DNA of 64,000 nt, from positions 57,680,169-57,744,168 of the forward strand of contig CM037783.1 of the NCBI GenBank assembly GCA_021229015.1, read 5' to 3'. The position numbers were made by a program, and so were the translations under genes. Every line of letters starts with the position of its first letter. Position 1 is the first letter of the stretch. This document shows, piece by piece, positions 12,221 to 23,400 of the stretch. The DNA comes from Solen grandis. Its lineage: Eukaryota; Mollusca; Bivalvia; Adapedonta; Solenidae. The notes under the pieces were generated by a model that worked only from the letters and a program-made list of their open reading frames with translations, searched no databases and was not told the DNA's origin.

Positions 12221-15200
12221 TCAGCCAGGAGACAGTGGGAAGCTGAACTCCTTGTTTCCTGTCCTCAGACACAATGTATCCACTGGGAAGTATTTCAGAT
12301 CTGAATTCTCCTCGACTGCCCTGTGATGTGTTTCCTGCAAAACATGGGAACAAAAAATGTGAACCACATTGGGAATTCCTAGGGCATAACCACAAGTGGC
12401 TTTTTCATTATCATGATTCAATAATTATGAAAGCTGCTGAAGTTCGAAAGCCTGCATATAAAATATAAGCAGTAGTGTTTTATACCTTGAAATGTAGCCC
12501 CCTACCATTTTTCAGTCAGTGGAGTCTATTAGTAACCAATATATCAACTCATGAGTTCATTGAAGGCATTCTAAGATAAACTTTTTAAAAGTCCTTGAAA
12601 TCCTGTAATTGAGTTCTATAAACTCAAATTTTAAATGTTACTTTTGTTTGATTGGGTTTGACATCCCACTGAGAGTATTTCAGTCATTCAGAGACAATAT
12701 CTACTTTAGACTGACATAGTGCTGCCACACTGCAGTATCGCGCCATAGACATGTGACCTGATACCACACCAGGTCACATAATCCTTACATTTACCCAACC
12801 AGTCTGGAACTACCCTTCTACGCTGAGTGCCAAGCAAGGGAGCTATACCAGTACCAATTTTTATACAACTTTGGTATGTAGCAGCTAGGGATTGAACCCA
12901 CAACATCCGATTCTGAAATTTTACTTGAGATTAAAAATAAATACCATATAATACTCATAACTCGCAATTGAATGGTTAAAACAGTCACATTTAATGCTAG
13001 AGTATATGGTAATAAACCCTATAAAATGTTCACCCCTGATTTACATTATCTAGAAGAACCATCCTCACAGAAATCAGACTTCTGTAATAGCAGGTAAATA
13101 CTATCATAGTTCTCTTTACCTGCAGTTTCTGCATCATCTTGCCTGTCACTTCTGAAGTTATATCTCCCAGACACCAGCCTATACTGATGTGAAATGAAGG
13201 AGGCTGAAAATAAATCAACACTGATGTATATTGAAAAGCCAGTCTCACAGTGGTAAGTATCAGAAAAGCATACCAAGACATTTTAAAGTCCTGGAAATAC
13301 AAATGTATATGACAACACTAAAAGAATGTGTTTTGATTACTGGTATAGTAATATATTCAATCATTTCATTTCCCTTTTGAACTGAAAAAATATACAGTTA
13401 AGCCCGATTCTTTTCTTACAATTTTTGAAATAATCTTATTGTCTACCGAATTATTTTCATACAATGTCGACTAATCAAGAAAATGACCTTTGGCATGCTG
13501 ATACATATGTGTTTTAGTGTCCAAGTACTGGTATACAACAGAAAATAGATATACATGTACCTGGTAATATTTCTGAAGTCTATAATCCTCAAAGCAAGTG
13601 TCCACTGCACTCACATATTGCTCAAGTATATCGCCCCATGTACACACACTGAGGCCCAGAAATGACCTGAAATATTGAAAAATCTCAGTAGCAGAAATCA
13701 CTGGATCTTCTACTAAAATGACCAGAATAAAGCACGCAAGAAATTAGGATAACATGTAAGTATGATAACATGTAAGTATCCTTTGTTCAAAGTCATCAGA
13801 CATATCTTACTAGTTGAAAAATAAAAATTGAAATGGTGCTAAATATCAAAATTAGTCTTTAGAAGAACAAATTACAGTGGTTTAGCTTTGATTAACAAAT
13901 GAGAAAAACAGATCAAAATATATGCAAATGACCTACCTTGTTTTCTCATCATTTACAAAAACTTTCACACCTGTGACCTCACAAACACATCTGCAAAAAG
14001 CAACACAATACATGGTGTTAAGCACTAAAATCTGTTGATTATTTTTATGTATATACAGAGTATTATAAAGTTGTAGGCATTTAAGGTCTTGATAACTATT
14101 GTTACATAAAATTTCTTTAATACTTCAAACGAATGAAATGATGAAACTTTAATTAATAAACAAACAAAAAGAACTCTGATTTTTTTTTTTTTTTTCATTT
14201 TTATGGTATGATTGGCATAATCTGAACATTCATTTCTCATATTTACGATACTCATCTGCTAAACTCACTTTGGAGCATGTGAGAATGCCTTTGCTAGAGT
14301 TTCTTTCATCTCGGTTATCCAGTGGTGCCTAATGGTGACAGTTTGAGAGAGACTGACATGGAAGTCTTTCGGGCCCTGAAATTCCAGCGGTCGCAGACAC
14401 AGAAACAGTTCCTCCTGCAGCCGCCGCATCTCCTCATCAGCATCATCTGAAGAAAAAAACATCACCCTATTAGTCCTTAAGATGATAAATATCATCTAAA
14501 ATTATTGTAAGTCTCCCAATATTTCTTTAGCCTTTGAAATTAAACATTTACAAGCATATGTGTTCCAGTAAAGTTTTTATTCAATACAGAAAATTCAGGG
14601 TAATAAGTTACATGGAATATAGACGTATGTGGCCCAGTTTCCTTCCATGTGTGGAAATGATCGGCTCCTGCCACTATGTTTTTCTGCATCGTCTCTCCTA
14701 ATATTACTTCTGTCCTTGTAAAGGTTCTTTATTCCATCTGGTAGAGGAAGTCGATTCTTACTCTCTCTCCTGTGAAAATAACAACATGATTGTTGAAACA
14801 TCATTCCAATAAAAGTACTTTCAATTGCAGTATGGAATTGATTTTGCACAGGTCAAATTCATCAAATGTGCTGTGATCCTGCAACAAACAATCCATTAAT
14901 ATGACAGGGTGACAGATACTTAAGTCCTGTCATTAACATACTTCGATTATATGGAGAAATTAACCTTGCTTAACCATAAAATAAAACTTCTTATGTACTA
15001 TATAAATGTAGGTAACGCTAAGTAAACATTAATGATGAACCAACACAGGCAAAAATTTAATGTTGTTATCTTCATAATTATAAACATGTAATGAAGACTT
15101 TTGTGAAGGCATATATGTATTGAGCTGAGTACATGTACTTGATGAAAACTTGGCTTTGGCTCAGTGGTAAGAGTACTGCCAAAGTAGGAGTCAAGTTCCA

Positions 15201-17022
15201 ATCAAGCCACAAATTTTAACCAAAGTGTACCATGTATGTGCTCAGACTGTCCATGCTCTGGTTTCTTCTTTTTATAGGATAAATCTTGGGAGGAAAGACA
15301 CAGTAGTGAAGGACTTTATGTTGACTCAGCCTTGGCGCATGAACTTGGTTAAAAGGTCAATAAGCCTCGGTAGCTCAATGGTTACAGCACTGGAAAGGTA
15401 CACCAGTGTTATTATTATTATACCACATTTATATAGCACTCTTTTCATAGCAATGTACATTCAAAAGTGCTTTACAATTGCATTCAAAAACACACACACA
15501 TACACACAAATCACCACGCTCACTCACATTGTAATATGAAAATATATAAAAATATATAATTAATAAAGCATCAGGTTTCTGATGGAGGAATTAGATACAT
15601 TTAACTCCCCCAACAGCAAGGAACCAAGTAACTGCAGTAAAATGAAATAAACTAAAAATGATTAAAATAACTGATTCACTAACAGTAAATCATGATTAGA
15701 AGTCCCTGAAGGAAAAGGACAGAAATCACTAGTAGTGACCGACTAACAGTCAAGTCAGCTAACAGTTGAAGGACTAACTCCAAAATTCCAAAAAACAAAG
15801 TCAATAGTGACCAACCGAAACTGATGTCATCTAAAAGATGACAACCAAATACAGTAGTGACCAACTGAAACTGATGTCATCAGTGTTCCTGATTTTGAAT
15901 AGTAATTGGGTCACAATTAATTCACACAAGTCCTGTTAAATATGGAGTCATAGAATGTAGAGAAATCCTGTCTCTGGATGGAAAACCACCATACCTGGCC
16001 TTGAAAGTATATGACCACACTCACTAGAAATCTTATATATACTTGTAAATAGGGATGAAACAAGTCCATTTTTTTCCGCAGATACCCGTCATACTATTTT
16101 CCGTGGATACCCTTGCAGATGTAGTAATTGCATGCCAAACAATTTACACATGTAATAAATAACTATTGACTTTAACAAATTTCAATGAGTGCTAAACAAT
16201 ACAGAATAAGCACCCCTAAAATATTTCTATCTTAAACGCACATGAAGATGATTTCTTGGAAGAATCTGAATCTGAATCACAATCATTGTAAATCCCAATA
16301 CTGAATTACACAACAAGTGTAGATATTTGTTAAAGAATATTATTACGATTTTGGCTATTGACATGTTTATATTCATTAAGTAAAAAATAGTACATGTGGA
16401 ATCATAATAGAAAAAGGTTGAAACAACAACAAGTAATGATTTTGTACCCGGGTACATGTACCTGCAATTTCCTACCCGACACACAGGTCCTCGAATACTT
16501 GTTTCAGCCCTACTTGCAAGATACTAGATCAGTAGATGTGTTTCTATATTGCCATTTGGACACCTAAATACATGTAAACATAAATAGGCAGTGGTGAATG
16601 TACATTATTGTTCTTGACAGTAACAAACACCATTACGTGGTCTGCTGATGTGGTCGGCTTTGTCTAACATTTTAAAACACCCTTAGTATATACCATATTC
16701 TTAATCACTATTGTTACTACAATTGGATAGACTAGATATGTCATTTACTAGTTACCAGACGATATCATTTTCATACCACAACTTAAAAACGAAAATTAAA
16801 GCATAAGCTTAAAGACACACTTATCAACAGACAAGTTACACCCGCGAAAACATATGAAAATTGCATCTGAATTGAGTGCAGATCGATGGAAAATGATACT
16901 TGCTTTTCCTCTAGTGACATTTTATCAGTAGGACCTCCAGATTGGTCAGGAGAGTCAGGTTCATCATCAGAAGAGTCGGAACTAGAGTAATTGACTAAGC
17001 ATAGTGAATTTGTGGTAGACAT
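12221..17022 (-). CDS. USB1: U6 snRNA phosphodiesterase 1, 7 coding exons
   Basis: Nuclear 2H-family phosphodiesterase that trims the 3' oligo(U) tail of U6 snRNA. Exons from the start are 17022-16904, 14769-14612, 14446-14269, 13990-13937, 13666-13561, 13203-13120 and 12334-12221, giving 270 residues (human 265). Both catalytic HxS motifs are present: His122-Val-Ser124 in DFHVSLSQ and His210-Ile-Ser212 in SFHISIGW. Other family blocks seen are NWATYVYIP, RHHW, FEDYRLQKYYQ and GNKEFSFPL at the C-terminus. The N-terminus is acidic and serine-rich (YSSSDSSDDEPDS), as in other members. Intron 1 fits only as a GC-AG intron (donor GCAAGT at 16903-16898); with a GT donor 4 bp on, exon 2 would begin with an in-frame stop. 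All other introns are GT-AG. It runs head-to-head with CENPN. Confidence 0.93.
12643..12908 (-). mobile_element. SINE family A copy (minus)
   Basis: tRNA-derived SINE, body nearly full length, with the B box 'gggttcaatccc' degraded and the head damaged. Diagnostic body words on the minus strand are 'ccttgcttggcactcagc' and 'cactgcagtgtggcagcac', and the tail is A/C-rich. It lies in the USB1 last intron. Confidence 0.85.
15150..15535 (+). repeat. tRNA-like repeat cluster with CA-rich end, USB1 intron 1
   Basis: Two tRNA-like heads ('ttggctcagtggtaagagta' near 15158 and 'ctcggtagctcaatggttac' near 15364) are followed by 'ttatatagcactcttttcat...gtgctttacaattgc' and a (CA)n patch. This looks like compound, diverged SINE material. 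The ORF at 15225-15539 is not a gene. Confidence 0.5.
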
Positions 17023-17422
17023 TTTTATGTTGACACCGGGTCAATGTTTTTTATTTTCACCAAAGAAGAGCTCTACTAATTTACAAAAACCCAGTCCTAA
17101 TTTTATTAATATTGCATTTGAATTATCAACTTATGCCCTATCATTCCATGCATATGAAAAAATCAATTTTATTTCACGATTATCGTTATATATGTATACA
17201 AAAAATTGCCAGTATTTGAAAAATAAAGAGATATTTAAGATAAATAGGATTGAGGACGACAGAGATAACCGAGAAAATTATTCGTTTTTATATTATATTT
17301 GTTGTTGACGTCATTGATTTCTGTGTACACACACACTTTGGAACTGGCGCCTCGTTCAACTACTAATTTTTACCCTTTTCATATTTAAATTACAAATACA
17401 ACTGTATATATAGGCTGTTAAA
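17023..17422. promoter_or_regulatory. USB1/CENPN bidirectional promoter
   Basis: The start codons of two divergent housekeeping genes are only 400 bp apart, so both transcription starts must lie here or in the exons. A palindromic TGACGTCA (full ATF/CREB site) is at 17306-17313, 110 bp upstream of the CENPN ATG, and a GGCGCC is near 17346. I see no obvious TATA box at a fixed distance. Confidence 0.7.
17306..17313. promoter_or_regulatory. cAMP-response-element palindrome TGACGTCA
   Basis: Exact consensus CRE inside the shared USB1/CENPN promoter. Binding is inferred from the match and its position only. Confidence 0.5.
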
Positions 17423-20400
17423 ATGGAACCAGCAATAATTAAAAACTGTGTTATGAAATTGAAGCTAAACGACATTTTTACAGCCATACAGCGCTGGAAT
17501 TTTCTTGAAAATCCCGAATCTTTAGAGCTGACAGGCAAGACGAAAGGGTCTATAGTAGCCCAGTTGATTGATGTTTCCAGTGTAAGTGACAAGCAAAGTA
17601 TGAAATATAAGAGTATAATTAATAATAACAATTAATTTTAATCTTTATCCTTGATCACAGGTTAATAATTTTTCACCTGGGATGGGTTTTATTGCATTAG
17701 AGGAAATACTGGCAGAGCGAAAATGCCCCTTTTGGACTCCAAAACCATAAGACGGTTCTGTTGGTGCCCTACTCAGTTAGCCAACTTTATGTTCGATTAA
17801 GCCTAATGCTCACAAATGCATATAAATTACTTAAAGGGTCAATCTGACGTGACCCCTAATGCGATGTTGGAAGATCTTAATTGCGGATAGTAGAGGAGTG
17901 CAAATTAGGATATGATTTTAATGAGATTGAATGATATTAGACCATTTTACAGTTTGTTTTTACCGTACTGTACACAGCCGATAAAAAATGTCTTTTTTTT
18001 TTCATCTGACAAAAAAGATGATGACATTAACAAACAAGAAGATTTTAATGAATCTCCATGGTTCATAAATATGAAATAAAATATTTCATCTTCCACTGAT
18101 AACAAACATATAGGCCTACTTTTTATTTTAGGTTGGAACTTAAGAGTGAAATTACATTATTATAAAAGAAACTGCAAAGAATCCTTGAAATGGACTCGTT
18201 TTCAGGGTTCTAGTCTGAACCCCATAATTATGTTAAGTTATGAATCTGCCTACAGGTATAAATATATATGTATTGTAATTTCAGAATGGAGTGGGTTTAT
18301 CAGCTGACAGATGTGGGGAGTTGGATCTTATCTGTGAGTACACTAGGATTTTTTTTCTCAGTCATTTGTTTTCACATTACAATTTACACACTATACCAAA
18401 CTTGATAACTCAGTAGCCTGCAGAGCAAAGTCAGGAACAAGTTTGTAACTGACCTAAGTCAAATCATGTTATTAAACTCTGAATTAAAAGTTATATGAAT
18501 TATAAGATACATCTTATAAGATTGTATAAGATAAGATTGTATCTTATAATTCATATAACTTTTAATTTAGAGTATACATAATGGATTTTAACTCCATTGA
18601 TTTATGATATTTCCAAATGTATGCAAATTTTAGTCAGCCTGTTCAGTGTTGGATTAAAATACTATAAGCTAACAATACAAAATAAAAGAACCTAAGAAAA
18701 AAAAATCACGAGTTAAAACAATAATTCATGATAAAAAAAATAACTGTGAATGAATTTTTTAAAAAGCAATTAAATTGTTCTTTTAAAATAGTCTTATAAA
18801 ACAAGACCCTGCATTTTCTGACTTAGTGAATATCATTTTTTTTATGTAAACAGAAAGTGTGAAATCCTAAACAATTGTATTTTCAGGTCTACAAATGAAT
18901 TCTAGCAAAAGACAGTGGAATGCATACCAGTTAATAGAAAAACAAGGTATTTTCTAATTTATTTTTGTTCAAGTCTCAAATAATAATACTTTTCACATAT
19001 CAAATGGGGGGAAAATGTTTAAATTGTTTATTGCTCAGAATTCACAAAAAAAAATACTTCTTTAAAGTTAAATATTTCAGAAAGTTAATGGAATGAGGTT
19101 TTACGTTTAATTTCACATAATTCAATAATTTCAAGTATACCATTAACCACAGACGCTGGGTTCCCACAAGGATCCTGAAAACTAGGGTCCTTTTCATGGA
19201 TTCTCTGCAAAGTTGGAGTCTTTCCATAATTAATATAGAGGATGCTCAGGAAAATAGGAATCCTTTTCCCAATCACTGGATTCCAGGACTTGAAATTTGG
19301 AGTTAGTAAGAACCCTGATGGGCTTTTTAAGTGTTTCTGATTCAGTAAATATTTAGTAATGTCCCTTTGTAATTGTATAAAAAATATAAGATTCAGTCAT
19401 CTTAAATTATCTATATTTATAAACAAAATTTGAAATTAAAAAAAAATAAGGTGCATGTCACACAAAAACAGCTGTAAGGTGCATGTCACACAAAAACAGC
19501 TGTTTCTTTAAGAATTCTTTCAAATATTCTTATCTTCACTATCAATCAACGGATTTGACGACTGAAATTTGAAACATAATTATATAGTTTCAGAAAGTCC
19601 GTCACTTTTAGTCCTCTTTATTATAAAATTAAACTATTTGTAAAAAATTTGTTGTTTCATATTAGATACAAATTTGGCTTCATTAAGTGTTACTCTTATT
19701 TGCTCAAGGCCATAAAGGTGAGTTTGGTATTAAAATATGAGAATACAGTAAATAAGGAGGGTATATTACAATAAAGATAGGTACTATAAATTGAGTATAT
19801 ATATTCCTTTCTCTTTGTAGTATCATCAAAAGCACCAGATCAAAAAATTGTACCAGACAAATTCAAAGGAAAGCTATCAAAGCTTGTAAGACTTTATTTT
19901 AACAAGGTATGTATGATCTAAAACCAGCATTCTTTAACAGTATTTAGCTCTACCCCATATGAACTCATTTTTGCACCCTAGCAAACAGAGGAGACTGTTC
20001 ATGTTTTATTGTATGATAACTGTCTCAGACTCTACACAGTCTGCATGGTTTCATTGACCATTCAAATTTCAGCAAATAAATAGTGTTACAAGTCATAAAT
20101 TGTACATGAATTTTCATGAGGTAGACTTAAGAGGATTAGGACACTACTGCTACATTCTCGTTGATAAACTGTACATATTTTATTAAATGCTGTTCCTCTG
20201 AAAATGTCTTTAGATCTCCCCCATGCAGTTTTGTTCAAATTTGTAATTTCACACCAGGTTTTTATTAACCCCAATGCACATTTTCCGCGCCCTTCCCAAA
20301 ATATGGTACATGTGTAAGGCTTCTTTCTCGTCATCTGGAAATAGGCCTGATAGATATTGCTAGCTCTGGGGGAATCTTATTGAAAACATACTTTTTAGAT

Positions 20401-23400
20401 ACAGTACTTACTATCTTTTAAAGGTGCATTGATGCAGCTGTGAAATGTCTGTATCTGGCTATTGGTTAAAATCCTGCTTGGCTCATAGCCTTTTTTGCCT
20501 TATCTTCACATAAAACACTAATCTAGCCTAAGACTAAGTTACACAATGAGTAAAGACTGAGAAAATGTTTCCCAATAATTGGTATCATACAATATTGTCA
20601 TTACTACTGGTATGTTCAGTTTGTGTGAAGGACAAATGATAAGTAAAGTATGGCTGTTAAAAGGTCATTTTTTTCAAGTGTTACCCTGAGTACTGACAGA
20701 TCCTAATGATGTGTTCCAGGATTGCAGTGTCTCAGTGTTGCTGCACCATGGACTGATGTGGGGGCGGGCGTACCTGCCCCGCCCCGGGGTGAAGGTGTAT
20801 CAGCCCAATAGATGTCTGTACTTTGTCCACTACCCTGACACACCCATACTGATCATGACAGGCATGAAGGCAGCCTACAACAACTTCATCTCACAGGTAA
20901 TCTGGCAGGATTAATTAGCCAAGAGGTGACATGAAAATTTTCCCCTCAAATTAAAGTTGTCAGTTTTTTTGCATATCTGTTACACATTTTGGTTAAATCT
21001 AAAAAAAAAAAAAGTTATATTCTGTAATATGTACCCAGATATGTAAAGAAAAGCATAACATGTAAGATTTATGCAGTGTGCTCTTAAACTCATAAAATCA
21101 TTTAAGTAAAATATTAATTTCAGTTAAATTTTATGAAAATTTTCATGTTTTGTGTCGTTACATTTCAAAATTAAAAAGAAATATATGATTTGTATGAAAC
21201 CTCATAACAGCCAAAGATTATCTTCATTCTTTTCACTGTAAAAACAAGTTTGTGACAAGCATGACAATGAGTAAAGAGTCTGTTGTAATCAAGTAGCTAA
21301 TATTTTCATTTTATAATGTAACTGAAGTGCTGGAAAAAATAGTTGGATTATTTATTTCAGCGTAACTGCTTTTCTTTATTTTGAAATAAAAAATATTGCT
21401 CTATTTTTTGTCAGCATACAAAAATTAAGATATTTATTACTATTTATAATAAGTCTTCAGTATATTGATATACCATAGATATTGATATTTCATTAATTAT
21501 ACTTGTACTCATACTCTCTTTCTATATTTCTTAGGACAGCCTCTGAAAAAGAAATTTGATTAGCACAACAATTACAGTTATTTACTTCTCTTGCTTGTGT
21601 CTGTTTATGTTTCAATATTTACTGATGCTATTTTTGTTGGTCAGTGCCTGGTGGTTGCCCTGGGATATCGGGAGGTGAGGGAACTGAACCTGACCGGACA
21701 TCACATGGAGTCTCTGGCTGAACTGGCCATCAACAAACACTGCCAGGTACCTATAGCAGATCTAGGAACCTCAGTGTACATACAGGAACAGTTCCTGTAA
21801 CCCCTTTGGAACAGGAGGGCATGGATTCATAATAAAACATTAAAAATTGTACTGGTAGCTCCTTGCTTGGTGCCCAGCATATATACAATATAGATCCAAG
21901 ACTGGCTGACCCATTATCAGGATAATGTGACTGGTTGTGGTATCATGCCTGATGTCTACAGCGTGATGGTGTGGCAACACTATATATGTCTAAAGTAGAC
22001 ATTGTCTCCAAATGACTGAAATACTACTGGTTGGACAGCGAACATAATAAACAAGCTATATATACAAATTACATAACTAAAAATACCATATACATGAATA
22101 CTTACATGTTAGTACGCCTTCCAGCTGGCTTGCGGTAGGTCGGTGGTTCTACCCAGGTACCTCTGTGTACTCGGGGTCTTCCTTCACCTGTAATTAGCTG
22201 GACGTCACTATATGATTGAAATACTATCGCAGCAACGGTAAACCCCAATACAACAACAGTACCAGCACTCTCCCACTTTCCCTTTACACACGCACTGCAT
22301 GTAAACACAAGGAACTACAAAAAAAAAAAAAAAAAACCTCCTACAAGAAAACACCCTTACACAACCATAGTGTGTGTCGCGGCCTACACTCACTAAGATC
22401 AAAAGAACAAACAATGGCCACATGATGCCCCATTCTTTTTATGTAAATTAAAATAAAAGTCTTTATGCAGCCTGGTGTTCACTGTACTTCAATCTTCATA
22501 AGGGTTAAATTGAGATTTTTCTAGACTCAAAATTTGGAATGTCTAGAAGTTATTAATTAGGGGAAAAATCAGCAGACAATTGATTTTTAGCTTGCTACAC
22601 AAAATTAGATCTTCATTTTCTTCAAACATTAAAATTGTAGTGATACGAAATTCAAAATTTTTAAGTTGAGGAAACCCTAAGTTTTGAACCGATCAAATGT
22701 TTCAGTACCAAAAATCAAACATTACCTGCTTTATATCTTATAAATTGGATTTGGATCATTTTCCTTGCAAACCATTTCCTCTAATATAATAAAGTTTTTT
22801 TGGTTTTTTTTTACTGTTTTTTTTCATTTCAGTATGTGTAGTTTGATTCTTTTTTCAGGGTGGGTTCACAAGATTTCAGTTTACCCAGAGATTAAATGGA
22901 CCAATTAACACAGTGACCTCCAAGAAAAGAAAAGGTATGCTCTAATATGTAAAAGAAATTTCATTTTTACCCAATACATCACTTTAATTATTTTGCTCAC
23001 TTATTTTGATCATTGATGTCAGCTTGATCAGTCTTTTTCCATGATAGACAATCAAAACATACCGGTATTATTAATGTCATGATTTAACAATATTGTATAA
23101 ACCACCAGACTAACCCTGCTGTCCAAATACTTTTATATTTTGCCTGTAATAGCTCAATTCTCAGCTGTGATATATTAGATACTGATAATAGCACTGAAAG
23201 TGACTGGTCGTTATTTTATACAACACATCTTCTGCATGGCACTGTAATGTGGCAGTACTTTTGGCTTTGGAATGCAGTCTTCATGTGACTGATATCAGAA
23301 GTGGGTGATTGGGGGTTCAATTCCCCAGCCACGACATACCAAAGTCGTAAAAAATGGCACTGGTATAGCTCCCTTGCTTGGCGCTCAGCAAATAAGGGTA

